Below the pieces are notes generated by a model that worked only from the letters and a program-made list of their open reading frames with translations, was not told where the DNA came from and made no database searches. Of a stretch of DNA of 6,802 nucleotides, positions 1 to 4,998 are shown piece by piece. This DNA is from an uncultured Dyadobacter sp. (GTDB lineage Bacteria; Bacteroidota; Bacteroidia; Cytophagales; Spirosomataceae). Within the stretch, counting starts at the first letter, position 1; each line of letters opens with the position of its first letter. Location: NCBI GenBank assembly GCA_946481035.1, contig CAMLNK010000222.1, forward strand, positions 1 to 6,802. Reading direction: 5' to 3'. A program made the position numbers and the translations under genes.

Positions 1-3
1 CAA

Positions 4-106
4 TCAATTGTTTTTCAAATACTTATCAAAGTATTATTATTGCACAATACTTGATTAATCAAATATATATCAACTATAAATCAAATATATTTCAAGTTTA
101 TGTCAA
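4..106 (+). repeat. 11-bp phased TCAA array upstream of the marR-type gene
   Basis: The tetramer TCAA begins at 4, 15, 26, 59, 70, 81, 92 and 103, so eight copies sit exactly on an 11-base grid. Only the grid positions 37 and 48 lack it. The best-conserved units are TCAAATATATA (59), TCAACTATAAA (70) and TCAAATATATT (81), and a 12-base direct repeat AATCAAATATAT occurs at 57-68 and 79-90, which is two units apart. The array runs to the start codon at 100, the last unit lies in codons 2-3, and it may continue past the left edge. Spacing near one helical turn puts all copies on one face of the DNA. Known 11-bp direct-repeat sites are those of OmpR/PhoB-type response regulators; linking this array to such a protein is inference. 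Phased AT tracts could also bend the DNA. Confidence 0.75.
18..62. promoter_or_regulatory. Candidate operator palindromes before the MarR-type gene
   Basis: Three inverted repeats lie in this stretch. AATACTT (18-24) and AAGTATT (29-35) face each other across ATCA, giving an 18-base site, and a third half-site AATACTT recurs at 46-52. TATTG and CAATA flank a central CA at 38-49, in the gap where the TCAA array is interrupted. TTGATTAATCAA at 51-62 is a perfect 12-base palindrome. MarR dimers usually bind palindromes of about 16-20 bases near their own promoter, so the 18-35 site has the most typical size. Which one, if any, is the operator cannot be settled by reading. Confidence 0.45.
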
Positions 107-534
107 CCATTTCCCAGGAGCTGAAACTGTTTTTAAACCTTACCATTATCCAGACGATCACGGCGAAACGCTTCGATGCGAGGCTTCAAAATCATGGGAT
201 TAGTCTGAATGAATTCATGATTCTGCACCATCTGGCGAATGCGCAGGACGAGAAATTGCGGCGTACGGACGTCGCTGAAAAAGTGGGACTGACGGCCTCC
301 GGTACTACCAGAATGCTGTCGCCGTTGGAGAAGCTGGGGTATGTAAAACGCGAGGCGAACAGCCGCGATGCGCGGGTGTCGTACGTGAAGCTGGCCAATG
401 CCGGGAAGAAGATTTACCTCGAAGCCATCGCCACTGCGGAGGCTACGACGGAGCAGATCATGACCTCGGTAAAATCCAAAAAGCTGGATGAATTGCAGCG
501 GATGCTCACAGAGCTGGGCGGGACCATCGAATAG
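100..534 (+). CDS. MarR-family winged-helix transcriptional regulator
   Basis: This 144-residue protein has the usual length and layout of a MarR-family dimeric repressor. An N-terminal dimerisation helix (about residues 5-30) is followed by a winged helix-turn-helix at about 33-100. The recognition part is around residues 52-80 (KVGLTASGTTRMLSPLEKLG), and the wing holds the family-typical SRDAR at 88-92. A C-terminal helix at about 101-142 completes the dimer interface. MarR proteins bind palindromes near their own promoter and let go when a small ligand or oxidant is met. The ligand and targets here are unknown. No cysteine is present, so thiol-based oxidant sensing of the OhrR kind is unlikely. 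The ATG at 100 is the first start in frame, with no Shine-Dalgarno sequence, as is common in Bacteroidota. The leader is rich in palindromes and phased repeats, which fits autoregulation. The gene stands alone, convergent with the operon to its right. Confidence 0.9.
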   Translation: MSTISQELKLFLNLTIIQTITAKRFDARLQNHGISLNEFMILHHLANAQDEKLRRTDVAEKVGLTASGTTRMLSPLEKLGYVKREANSRDARVSYVKLANAGKKIYLEAIATAEATTEQIMTSVKSKKLDELQRMLTELGGTIE

Positions 535-537
535 CCC

Positions 538-575
538 CAAAAAAACGCCTCTGACAGACGATCTGTCAGAGGCGT
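538..575 (-). terminator. Rho-independent terminator of the sigma/DUF4097 operon
   Basis: A perfect 14-base stem, ACGCCTCTGACAGA (545-558) against TCTGTCAGAGGCGT (562-575), encloses the three-base loop CGA. On the minus strand the stem is followed by seven T residues (A-run at 539-545 on the + strand). It lies 21 bases beyond the stop of the DUF4097 gene ending at 597. On the + strand no T-run follows the hairpin, so it would be at best a weak stop for the MarR-type gene. Confidence 0.88.
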
Positions 576-596
576 GAGTCCAAGGGTCATGAAATG

Positions 597-1427
597 TTAT
601 TTCGCTTTCCTGACGTAGATATTTCCGTTCATGTTCTTCATCATGATCTCGCTACCGCCGCCGTTGACTTTGCCTTTTACCCAGTCTTCAATGCTTACCT
701 TGTACATGCCGTCCTTGGAAGTCTTGGTTGCCTGCGGTACGGCTTTGTCAATATCCACATCGAAATCGCTGTAAATATCGCCCTGGTCGGATTTTAGTTT
801 GAGATCGAATTTGGCCGTAGGCGGAAGCGTTACGTCCACATTTCCGTTGAGCGTGGAGAAAGCCATCGGGGATTTGGTGTCGACGGTTTTGAAATTCACT
901 TTCAGCAGCCCATTCACCGTGTTGGCAACGGCCGACCCTGAAATGTTCGTCAGACGGATATCGCCATTCACATTGGTGATTTCCAGCACGCCGTCTACAT
1001 TCTCGACTACCACGTCGCCTTCGTTAATCGTTCCGACATTCAGCGAGAATTTTGTTGGCACTTTGATATTCAGCTCCATATACGAATTGAAGAGCTTCGA
1101 ACTCACGTTCACCACATTGTTTTCCTCGGTAGCCGAAATGTCTATGGCGCCATTTTTGGAAATGCGTTTCATGCCTTCCACGGTCTCTTTGGGCTTTTCC
1201 GACCGATCGGACTGTTTGGTAACCGCATCGATCATGATCTGGTTGCCGGTATAGCCGGTCACGCGGATAGAGCCGCGGATCAAGTGTACTTTCAGCGTAC
1301 CGGGCTTGCCGGGATCGCTCAGCGGGATCGTCAGTTGTTCTTTCCTATCGCCCTGGGCCAGCAATGGTGCCGAAATTGCGGTAAATGCTGTGAGTGCTGC
1401 GAGGGCAAGTATGCGCGGGGTTTTCAT
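597..1427 (-). CDS. Exported DUF4097-type beta-repeat protein (second paralogue)
   Basis: I chose the ATG at 1427 (276 residues), because the residues from there, MKTPRILALAALTAFTAISA, form a good signal peptide with likely cleavage after PLLAQ (about residue 25). The frame stays open further upstream, but that part overlaps the previous gene and lacks export features. The mature protein has the short beta-strand ladder of DUF4097 ('putative adhesin') proteins. An N-G turn recurs at about residues 154, 172, 194 and 267, with variants near 134 and 146 (V-D-G) and 215 (Q-G), and the chain ends GNIYVRKAK. No membrane segment or lipobox follows the signal peptide, so it is probably periplasmic or surface-bound. 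The start lies four bases after the stop of the upstream paralogue, so the two are likely translated together. Family members often accompany envelope-stress regulators, but their biochemical role is not known to me. Confidence 0.85.
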   Translation of the reverse strand: MKTPRILALAALTAFTAISAPLLAQGDRKEQLTIPLSDPGKPGTLKVHLIRGSIRVTGYTGNQIMIDAVTKQSDRSEKPKETVEGMKRISKNGAIDISATEENNVVNVSSKLFNSYMELNIKVPTKFSLNVGTINEGDVVVENVDGVLEITNVNGDIRLTNISGSAVANTVNGLLKVNFKTVDTKSPMAFSTLNGNVDVTLPPTAKFDLKLKSDQGDIYSDFDVDIDKAVPQATKTSKDGMYKVSIEDWVKGKVNGGGSEIMMKNMNGNIYVRKAK

Positions 1428-1431
1428 TTTG

Positions 1432-2298
1432 TTACGATTGTTTTTTAAGATAAATATTGCCATTAAATGTTTCGAATTTATAGGTAGGGCCGCCGGCGCC
1501 GATACGGATAAATGTTTCCGTACTAAGCTTGTATACGGTTTTGTTGTCACGGTTTTCTGAATTCTTGATCACCCTTACCGGGAGCGTTTCAACGTTGGGG
1601 AAATCCGTGAAAAAATCACCGTTGAATGTTTTGAACTGGCAATCGACCGCCAGCGAGGCCGGGTAACTGATTTTGACATCGCCATTCAGCGTTTTGAAAT
1701 CGGATTCGCCGGGAGGCAGGGAGGTATAATTGACTTCCACATTACCGTTGATCGTGTGCATATCGGCCTTTCCTTTGGCATTCACGACCTTGATGGCCCC
1801 ATTCACATTTCGGATTCCTAGCGAGCCGGTCACGTCGTTCACGTTGATGTCGCCGCCATTCACCGTCGACACATGCAGGTTGAGCGAGTAGGGGACTTTT
1901 ACCGTAAAATCCAGTTCAAAATCATAATGGATTTTCGGTCCGTCCCAGTTACGCCGCTCCCGGTTGGGCCGCGAGTCGAACGGGTTGGCAATGTAGGCGA
2001 TAATGCTGTCGGCCTCCTGCTCGATTTCGAGTTTGAACTCGGCTTTACCCTGGTCGAGGTAATCCTGGGTTTTGGCCCTGATCTTTTTATCAATTTCCAG
2101 CACGACTTTATCGCCGTTGTAGCCTTCTACCTTGATGAACCCGTTGATATTGTAGATCGTCAGCACATTTTTGGCGGCCTGGCCGGCGGAGATCGTAAAT
2201 TCCTTGCTGACGTGCTCCTTGTGTTCCAGCTTCTGCGCCGGGGCCTGGGTACAGCAGAGCACTGCTCCCGCCAGCAGGGGGATTGCAAAATACTTCAT
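1432..2298 (-). CDS. Exported DUF4097-type beta-repeat protein (first paralogue)
   Basis: The 288-residue protein begins with a signal peptide (MKYFAIPLLAGAVLCCTQAPAQ, cut near residue 22). Cysteines 15-16 do not sit in a proper lipobox, so I do not call a lipoprotein. The rest is a DUF4097-like stack of short beta strands with N-G turns at residues 52, 61, 147, 166, 184, 205, 226 and 279. Those from 147 to 226 are spaced 18-21 residues, as expected for the coils of a solenoid. It ends GNIYLKKQS, much like the GNIYVRKAK of its downstream neighbour, which points to an old tandem duplication. An inserted polar stretch at about 70-125, rich in charged residues, is less clearly present in the neighbour. 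It starts 20 bases after the anti-sigma gene and is followed after four bases by its paralogue. Exact function is unknown; location in the periplasm or at the surface is inferred. Confidence 0.87.
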   Translation of the reverse strand: MKYFAIPLLAGAVLCCTQAPAQKLEHKEHVSKEFTISAGQAAKNVLTIYNINGFIKVEGYNGDKVVLEIDKKIRAKTQDYLDQGKAEFKLEIEQEADSIIAYIANPFDSRPNRERRNWDGPKIHYDFELDFTVKVPYSLNLHVSTVNGGDINVNDVTGSLGIRNVNGAIKVVNAKGKADMHTINGNVEVNYTSLPPGESDFKTLNGDVKISYPASLAVDCQFKTFNGDFFTDFPNVETLPVRVIKNSENRDNKTVYKLSTETFIRIGAGGPTYKFETFNGNIYLKKQS

Positions 2299-2318
2299 GG
2301 CTAATAGTTGATTATGGT

Positions 2319-3158
2319 TTATGAAAGGTCTTTGATTGTCTGTTGGATCTTGACTTTTACGAGGTCGTTCAGGTCTTCTTTTTGCAGCAAAGTTTTCAAT
2401 GCCTTCACCGAACGTTTCTCCTGCAATTTCACCATCACATCGGCCAGGGCCACCTGCACCATCGGCGAATCCTGTAATGCGAGCGATTTTACCAGCCCTT
2501 CCCGTACGGACGCGTCATCCGCATATTGCGTGAGCGCTTCGAGCGTGACGAGCCGTACATTTACGTTAGGATCGTTGTTTAAGGTGGCAAACAGCGCTTC
2601 TAAGACACGATCGTCGGCCTGCGCGATCTCACTGGTGTAACCCACTGCCCGGAGCCGCTCAGTGGCCGAAGGGTTTTCGAGCAGCGAAAGCATCATCGTA
2701 CTTTTCATATCCTGCACCTGGCTCGCCAGCGTTTCGATCCGTTGCTGATAGGCGACCGCATCGACTTTGCTGCGGCTCGTCCGGTTACCGATCACCCAGC
2801 CCAGGCCCACCAGCAGCAGGCTGAATCCGACCTGCACTGTCCATTGAGGCAATACAAATTCGCGAATACTTTCCATCATGCTCTGGACCGAGAACCTCGC
2901 CGCTGCTTTTTCGGCTTCTTTAAACTCGTCGAGCATGGTGTAAAAATTAGTGCGCATGGCCTCTTTCGGCTCGGGCACCCTTATTTTCGCCATGCCGTCC
3001 CAGATCTGCTTGTCGGCGGCAAACTCCTCCTGGCAGCTCTCGCATTCGGCCAGGTGCCGGTTAACCTCCATTTGCTCGCTCTTTTCGAGGTTGTTGTTAA
3101 GCCATTCTGTCAGCTTGCCTTTAGTATATTCGCAGTTCATCGCCTTATCGTCTTTCAT
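2319..3158 (-). CDS. Membrane anti-sigma factor with zinc-binding head and periplasmic HEAT repeats
   Basis: The 279-residue protein most likely holds the adjacent ECF sigma factor inactive. The N-terminus has the zf-HC2/ZAS zinc ligand pattern: Cys9, then His35-x3-Cys39-x2-Cys42 (HLAECESC). One hydrophobic segment at about 106-124 (WTVQVGFSLLLVGLGWVIG) anchors it in the inner membrane. A likely coiled coil (130-157) is followed by helical pairs from about 164 to 279 that read as HEAT repeats, with motifs such as NVNVRLVTLEALTQYA and SPMVQVALADVMVKLQ. With the head in the cytoplasm, the HEAT part would face the periplasm and could sense a protein or envelope signal; that is inference. The ATG at 3158 overlaps the sigma gene by 14 bases. 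A second ATG at 3140 (Met7, giving MNCEY) lies just after the sigma stop with AAGG two bases ahead, and is a real alternative. Confidence 0.88.
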   Translation of the reverse strand: MKDDKAMNCEYTKGKLTEWLNNNLEKSEQMEVNRHLAECESCQEEFAADKQIWDGMAKIRVPEPKEAMRTNFYTMLDEFKEAEKAAARFSVQSMMESIREFVLPQWTVQVGFSLLLVGLGWVIGNRTSRSKVDAVAYQQRIETLASQVQDMKSTMMLSLLENPSATERLRAVGYTSEIAQADDRVLEALFATLNNDPNVNVRLVTLEALTQYADDASVREGLVKSLALQDSPMVQVALADVMVKLQEKRSVKALKTLLQKEDLNDLVKVKIQQTIKDLS

Positions 3159-3696
3159 TTGTAAAAAACCTTTTCTTCAATTCTCCCAATGCCCTGTGGA
3201 CCCGCACTTTCACCGTTCCTTCATTGATATTCAGTACTTTGGCGATTTCGTCGTATTTCATTTCCTGGAACCTGCTTAAAATCAGCACTTCGCGGTATTC
3301 GGGGCTTAATGCGCCCATCGCTTCGTGCAGAAATTCGTTCTCCTGCTGTCGTTCCAGGCTTTCGTCGGCCCGTATTCCGCCTTCGATCCGGTCGGCGACC
3401 TCGTTCACATCGTAAAAATTGAACGACCTGTTTTGCTTCACCGAATCGTTGAGCACGTTCCTTGCCAGGTGATACATCCACGTCCTGAACTCTCCATCGC
3501 CGGTAAATGTGTGCCGGTATTTGAGCATTCTGTAAAACACATTCTGTACGAGGTCTTCGCTGAGATCGGCCTTGTGCGTCATGTGGTAAAAAAATCCGAA
3601 AAGCGGCCGGTTGTACCGTTCGAAGAGCAAGCCCATCTTATCCAGGTCCCCGGTTTTCACCCGGAGCATCAGCGAGTTGTCGGTTAAGGTATTCAA
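3145..3696 (-). CDS. ECF-type RNA polymerase sigma-70 factor
   Basis: The 183-residue protein has the two-domain form of extracytoplasmic-function sigma factors. Region 2 covers about residues 20-90, with core-binding SEDLVQNVF (46-54) and the -10-reading FRTWMYHLARN (70-80). A charged linker (about 91-125) leads to region 4 at about 128-178, with LSPEYREVLIL and the helix-turn-helix YDEIAKVLNINEGTVKVRVHRAL that reads the -35 element. It would direct RNA polymerase to a small regulon when freed from the anti-sigma factor encoded next, whose start overlaps its end. The start is uncertain: no ATG precedes the domain, so TTG at 3696 is used because it keeps the usual short leader before LMLRVKTGD. 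ATG at 3669 (Met10, 174 residues) is the alternative. It is the first gene of a four-gene operon; self-activation is common for such factors. Confidence 0.9.
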   Translation of the reverse strand: MNTLTDNSLMLRVKTGDLDKMGLLFERYNRPLFGFFYHMTHKADLSEDLVQNVFYRMLKYRHTFTGDGEFRTWMYHLARNVLNDSVKQNRSFNFYDVNEVADRIEGGIRADESLERQQENEFLHEAMGALSPEYREVLILSRFQEMKYDEIAKVLNINEGTVKVRVHRALGELKKRFFTNERR

Positions 3697-3823
3697 GGCT
3701 CGGCGCTTTGTTTTCGTGATTTTGATGTGGTAACTCGGGAGAAAGGGAAAGGTTACAGGAATTTAGGAAAAAAGTTAAAAAAAATTTCTGTAACTTGACA
3801 CGTTTCACGTTACATCTTTCCCT
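3697..3823. promoter_or_regulatory. Divergent promoter/operator region between sigma operon and higBA
   Basis: This 127-base gap must carry the promoters of both the sigma operon (minus) and higBA (+). It and the first codons of higB contain five pentamers in alternating orientation: GTAAC at 3730, GTTAC at 3752, GTAAC at 3790, GTTAC at 3809 and GTAAC at 3830. An A-rich tract lies at 3769-3784. I could not place a convincing Bacteroidota promoter (TTG with TAnnTTTG) in either direction. Some of the pentamers could be -35 elements for the ECF factor itself, which is inference. Confidence 0.55.
3789..3814. promoter_or_regulatory. 26-bp imperfect palindrome, candidate HigA operator
   Basis: The outer arms TGTAAC (3789-3794) and GTTACA (3809-3814) are perfect. 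Reading inward, 11 of the 13 base pairs across the dyad (centre between 3801 and 3802) are matched. It ends nine bases before the proposed GTG start of higB. HigA-type antitoxins usually repress their own operon by binding such dyads, so it is a natural HigA site. A further TGTAACTT copy at 3829-3836, inside higB, repeats the left arm 40 bases downstream. Binding by HigA rather than by another regulator is inferred from position. Confidence 0.55.
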
Positions 3824-4102
3824 GTGATTGTAACTTACCGGCATAAAGGGCTGGAACTATACGCACGCAAAGGAGACCGTTCAAAGCTGCCACAGGCACA
3901 GATTGCACGAATCCGATTGATATTGACCCGGCTGGATGCAGCAGCTAATGCTGTTGAAATGAACCAGCCCGGCTATCATTTTCATGCATTGAGCGGAGAC
4001 CTGAAAGGGTTTCATTCCGTGAGGGTTACCGGTAACTATCGGATCATTTTCCGGTTTGAAGAAGGGAATGTTTATGATGTCGATTATGTGGATTACCACT
4101 AA
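3824..4102 (+). CDS. higB: HigB/RelE-superfamily toxin of a type II toxin-antitoxin pair
   Basis: The 92-residue protein matches the HigB (plasmid-maintenance killer) branch of the RelE superfamily, whose members cut mRNA on the ribosome. Visible hallmarks are the N-terminal MIVTYRHKGLELYARKG, the central NQPGYHFHALSGDLKG (47-62), the core SVRVTGNYRIIFRF (65-78) with Arg67, Asn71 and Arg73, and the end VYDVDYVDYH finishing in His92. Length and strand order are those of a complete toxin, so it looks intact. The start is GTG at 3824; no in-frame ATG fits, and the family's N-terminus begins here. No Shine-Dalgarno sequence is visible, which may keep toxin synthesis low. The antitoxin gene follows after 14 bases, and toxin-first order is typical of higBA. 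The upstream 26-base dyad probably serves autoregulation. Confidence 0.92.
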   Translation: MIVTYRHKGLELYARKGDRSKLPQAQIARIRLILTRLDAAANAVEMNQPGYHFHALSGDLKGFHSVRVTGNYRIIFRFEEGNVYDVDYVDYH

Positions 4103-4116
4103 AATAATAACCAACT

Positions 4117-4437
4117 ATGGGGATTTTTGATCCTGCACACCCGGGAGAACTGATCCGGGAAACGATTGAGGGCCTGAGGGAAGAAACCGGGCAGAAACTT
4201 ACAATCGCGGAAGTAGCCGAAGGGCTCGGAGTAACCCGCAAGACATTGTCGGCGATATTAAATGCGAAACAAAGCGTTACACCCGAAATGGCTGTCAGAT
4301 TGGCGACCGCATTTGCCAATACTACGCCCGAGTTCTGGCTTAGCGCCCAGGAAAACTATGACCTTGCAAAGGCGAGGCAAACCGTGGATGTAAGCAAGAT
4401 CAGGGTGTTCTGGCAGCCGGGTGCTGTGTCTGCTTAA
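4117..4437 (+). CDS. higA: HigA-family antitoxin with XRE-type helix-turn-helix
   Basis: The 106-residue protein carries the HigA signature: HPGELIRETI at 8-17, a helix-turn-helix at about 28-66 (LTIAEVAEGLGVTRKTLSAILNAKQSVTPEMAVRLATAF, in two parts), then the family's TPEFWLSAQENYDLAKAR at 70-87. It is expected to bind and block the HigB toxin encoded just upstream and to repress the shared promoter by binding DNA as a dimer. It starts at ATG 4117, 14 bases after the higB stop, and has no strong ribosome-binding site. It ends 7 bases before a hairpin that is oriented for the opposite strand. The protein appears complete. Confidence 0.93.
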   Translation: MGIFDPAHPGELIRETIEGLREETGQKLTIAEVAEGLGVTRKTLSAILNAKQSVTPEMAVRLATAFANTTPEFWLSAQENYDLAKARQTVDVSKIRVFWQPGAVSA

Positions 4438-4438
4438 T

Positions 4439-4458
4439 AAAAAAGCCCCTTTCGGGGC
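4439..4458 (-). terminator. Rho-independent terminator downstream of the DUF2383 gene
   Basis: A GCCCC/GGGGC stem (4445-4449 with 4454-4458) has the loop GAAA when read on the minus strand and is followed there by six T residues (A-run 4439-4444). It lies 4 bases past the stop of the minus-strand gene ending at 4463. The + strand has no T-run after the stem, so it may only weakly end higBA. Confidence 0.87.
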
Positions 4459-4462
4459 CTCA

Positions 4463-4954
4463 TTAGGTGGTCAGCGGGTATTTCGAAACGTCCCGCTGGC
4501 GGTCGCGCTCGGCTTTGATGTTTTCGTGGGCGGCCTGGATCGCCGTGTATTGATGTTGAATGTGCTGATGGATGTCGGCGGGGATGTAATTGGATTGCAA
4601 TGCTTCCTCGTAGGCTTTTTTGTCGGAATCTTCGCACATTTCGGCGTTTTCGAGTAATGCGCGGCGGTTTTCAGATGTAAATGTAGCCCTGATATCAATC
4701 CAAATGCGGTACAGTTTGCCCGAAAGCATGGTGCCCGTGGCAGGCTCGCCGCCAAGCCGTGTTACGTGTGATTTCAGGTCGCGCACGTGGATGCGGCTTT
4801 CTTCTGCGAGGCCGTTGAACATTGCCCTCAGATCATTTTCGAGCTCACCGGTTTCGGCTTCCGCTTTTTCATATCCGGCGATCCGGTCGTTGTTGATCAG
4901 GATCAGGTCGTTCAGGATTTCGATGGTTTCTGAATTCTGTGCCATTGCGGTCAT
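4463..4954 (-). CDS. DUF2383/PA2169-type four-helix-bundle protein
   Basis: This 163-residue soluble protein matches the PA2169-type, ferritin-like family (DUF2383). The family-typical segments are all present: EILNDLILINNDRIAGYEKA (12-31), AMFNGLAEESRIHVRDLKSHVTRLGGEPA (in two helices, 44-72), GTMLSGKLYRIWIDIRATF (74-92), and a C-terminal helical pair from about 94 to 155 with DKKAYEEAL at 111-119. The family has no firmly assigned reaction that I know of; it is often linked to stress or stationary phase. No signal peptide or membrane segment is seen, so it is cytoplasmic. ATG at 4954 gives the longest form; ATG at 4945 (Met4, MAQNSE) is also possible, and neither has a Shine-Dalgarno sequence. 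A clear terminator follows the stop. The gene on its 5' side is on the same strand, 44 bases away, so co-transcription is possible. Confidence 0.9.
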   Translation of the reverse strand: MTAMAQNSETIEILNDLILINNDRIAGYEKAEAETGELENDLRAMFNGLAEESRIHVRDLKSHVTRLGGEPATGTMLSGKLYRIWIDIRATFTSENRRALLENAEMCEDSDKKAYEEALQSNYIPADIHQHIQHQYTAIQAAHENIKAERDRQRDVSKYPLTT

Positions 4955-4998
4955 GGTTTTGATGATGGGGCATTTGCATCAATAACCATTCCAAACGC

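Noticed and set aside
4..106. The phased TCAA repeats as a CRISPR array or plasmid iterons
   Set aside because: Units are 11 bases with no spacers of CRISPR size, no Cas or replication-initiator gene is present, and iterons are usually longer and better conserved.
133..540. Minus-strand open frames opposite the MarR-type gene
   Set aside because: The + strand frame encodes a full winged-helix protein, and the opposite frame has no recognisable features.
799..1254. Open frame on the + strand, 151 codons, inside the minus-strand DUF4097 gene
   Set aside because: It is the antisense shadow of a well-supported gene; its serine- and threonine-rich product has no family features. The same applies to the other + strand open frames at 1306-1560, 1873-2304, 2742-3279, 3325-3687, 4620-4985, 5122-5658 and 5773-6183.
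1428..1550. Upstream in-frame extension of the second DUF4097 gene to an ATG at 1550
   Set aside because: It overlaps the upstream paralogue almost entirely, lacks export features, and the internal ATG at 1427 opens a clear signal peptide.
2251..2256. Cysteine pair in the first DUF4097 signal peptide as a lipoprotein site
   Set aside because: The residues before the cysteines (A-V-L) do not fit a lipobox, which needs Gly, Ala or Ser just before the cysteine; ordinary cleavage after APAQ is a better fit.
3795..3800. TTGACA as a classical sigma-70 -35 box for higBA
   Set aside because: No -10 element stands at the right distance, Bacteroidota use a different consensus, and the hexamer is part of the 26-base dyad.
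4959..4982. TTGATG/CATCAA hairpin as terminator of the 378-residue protein gene
   Set aside because: The stem is only six pairs around a 12-base loop, and no T-run follows on the minus strand.
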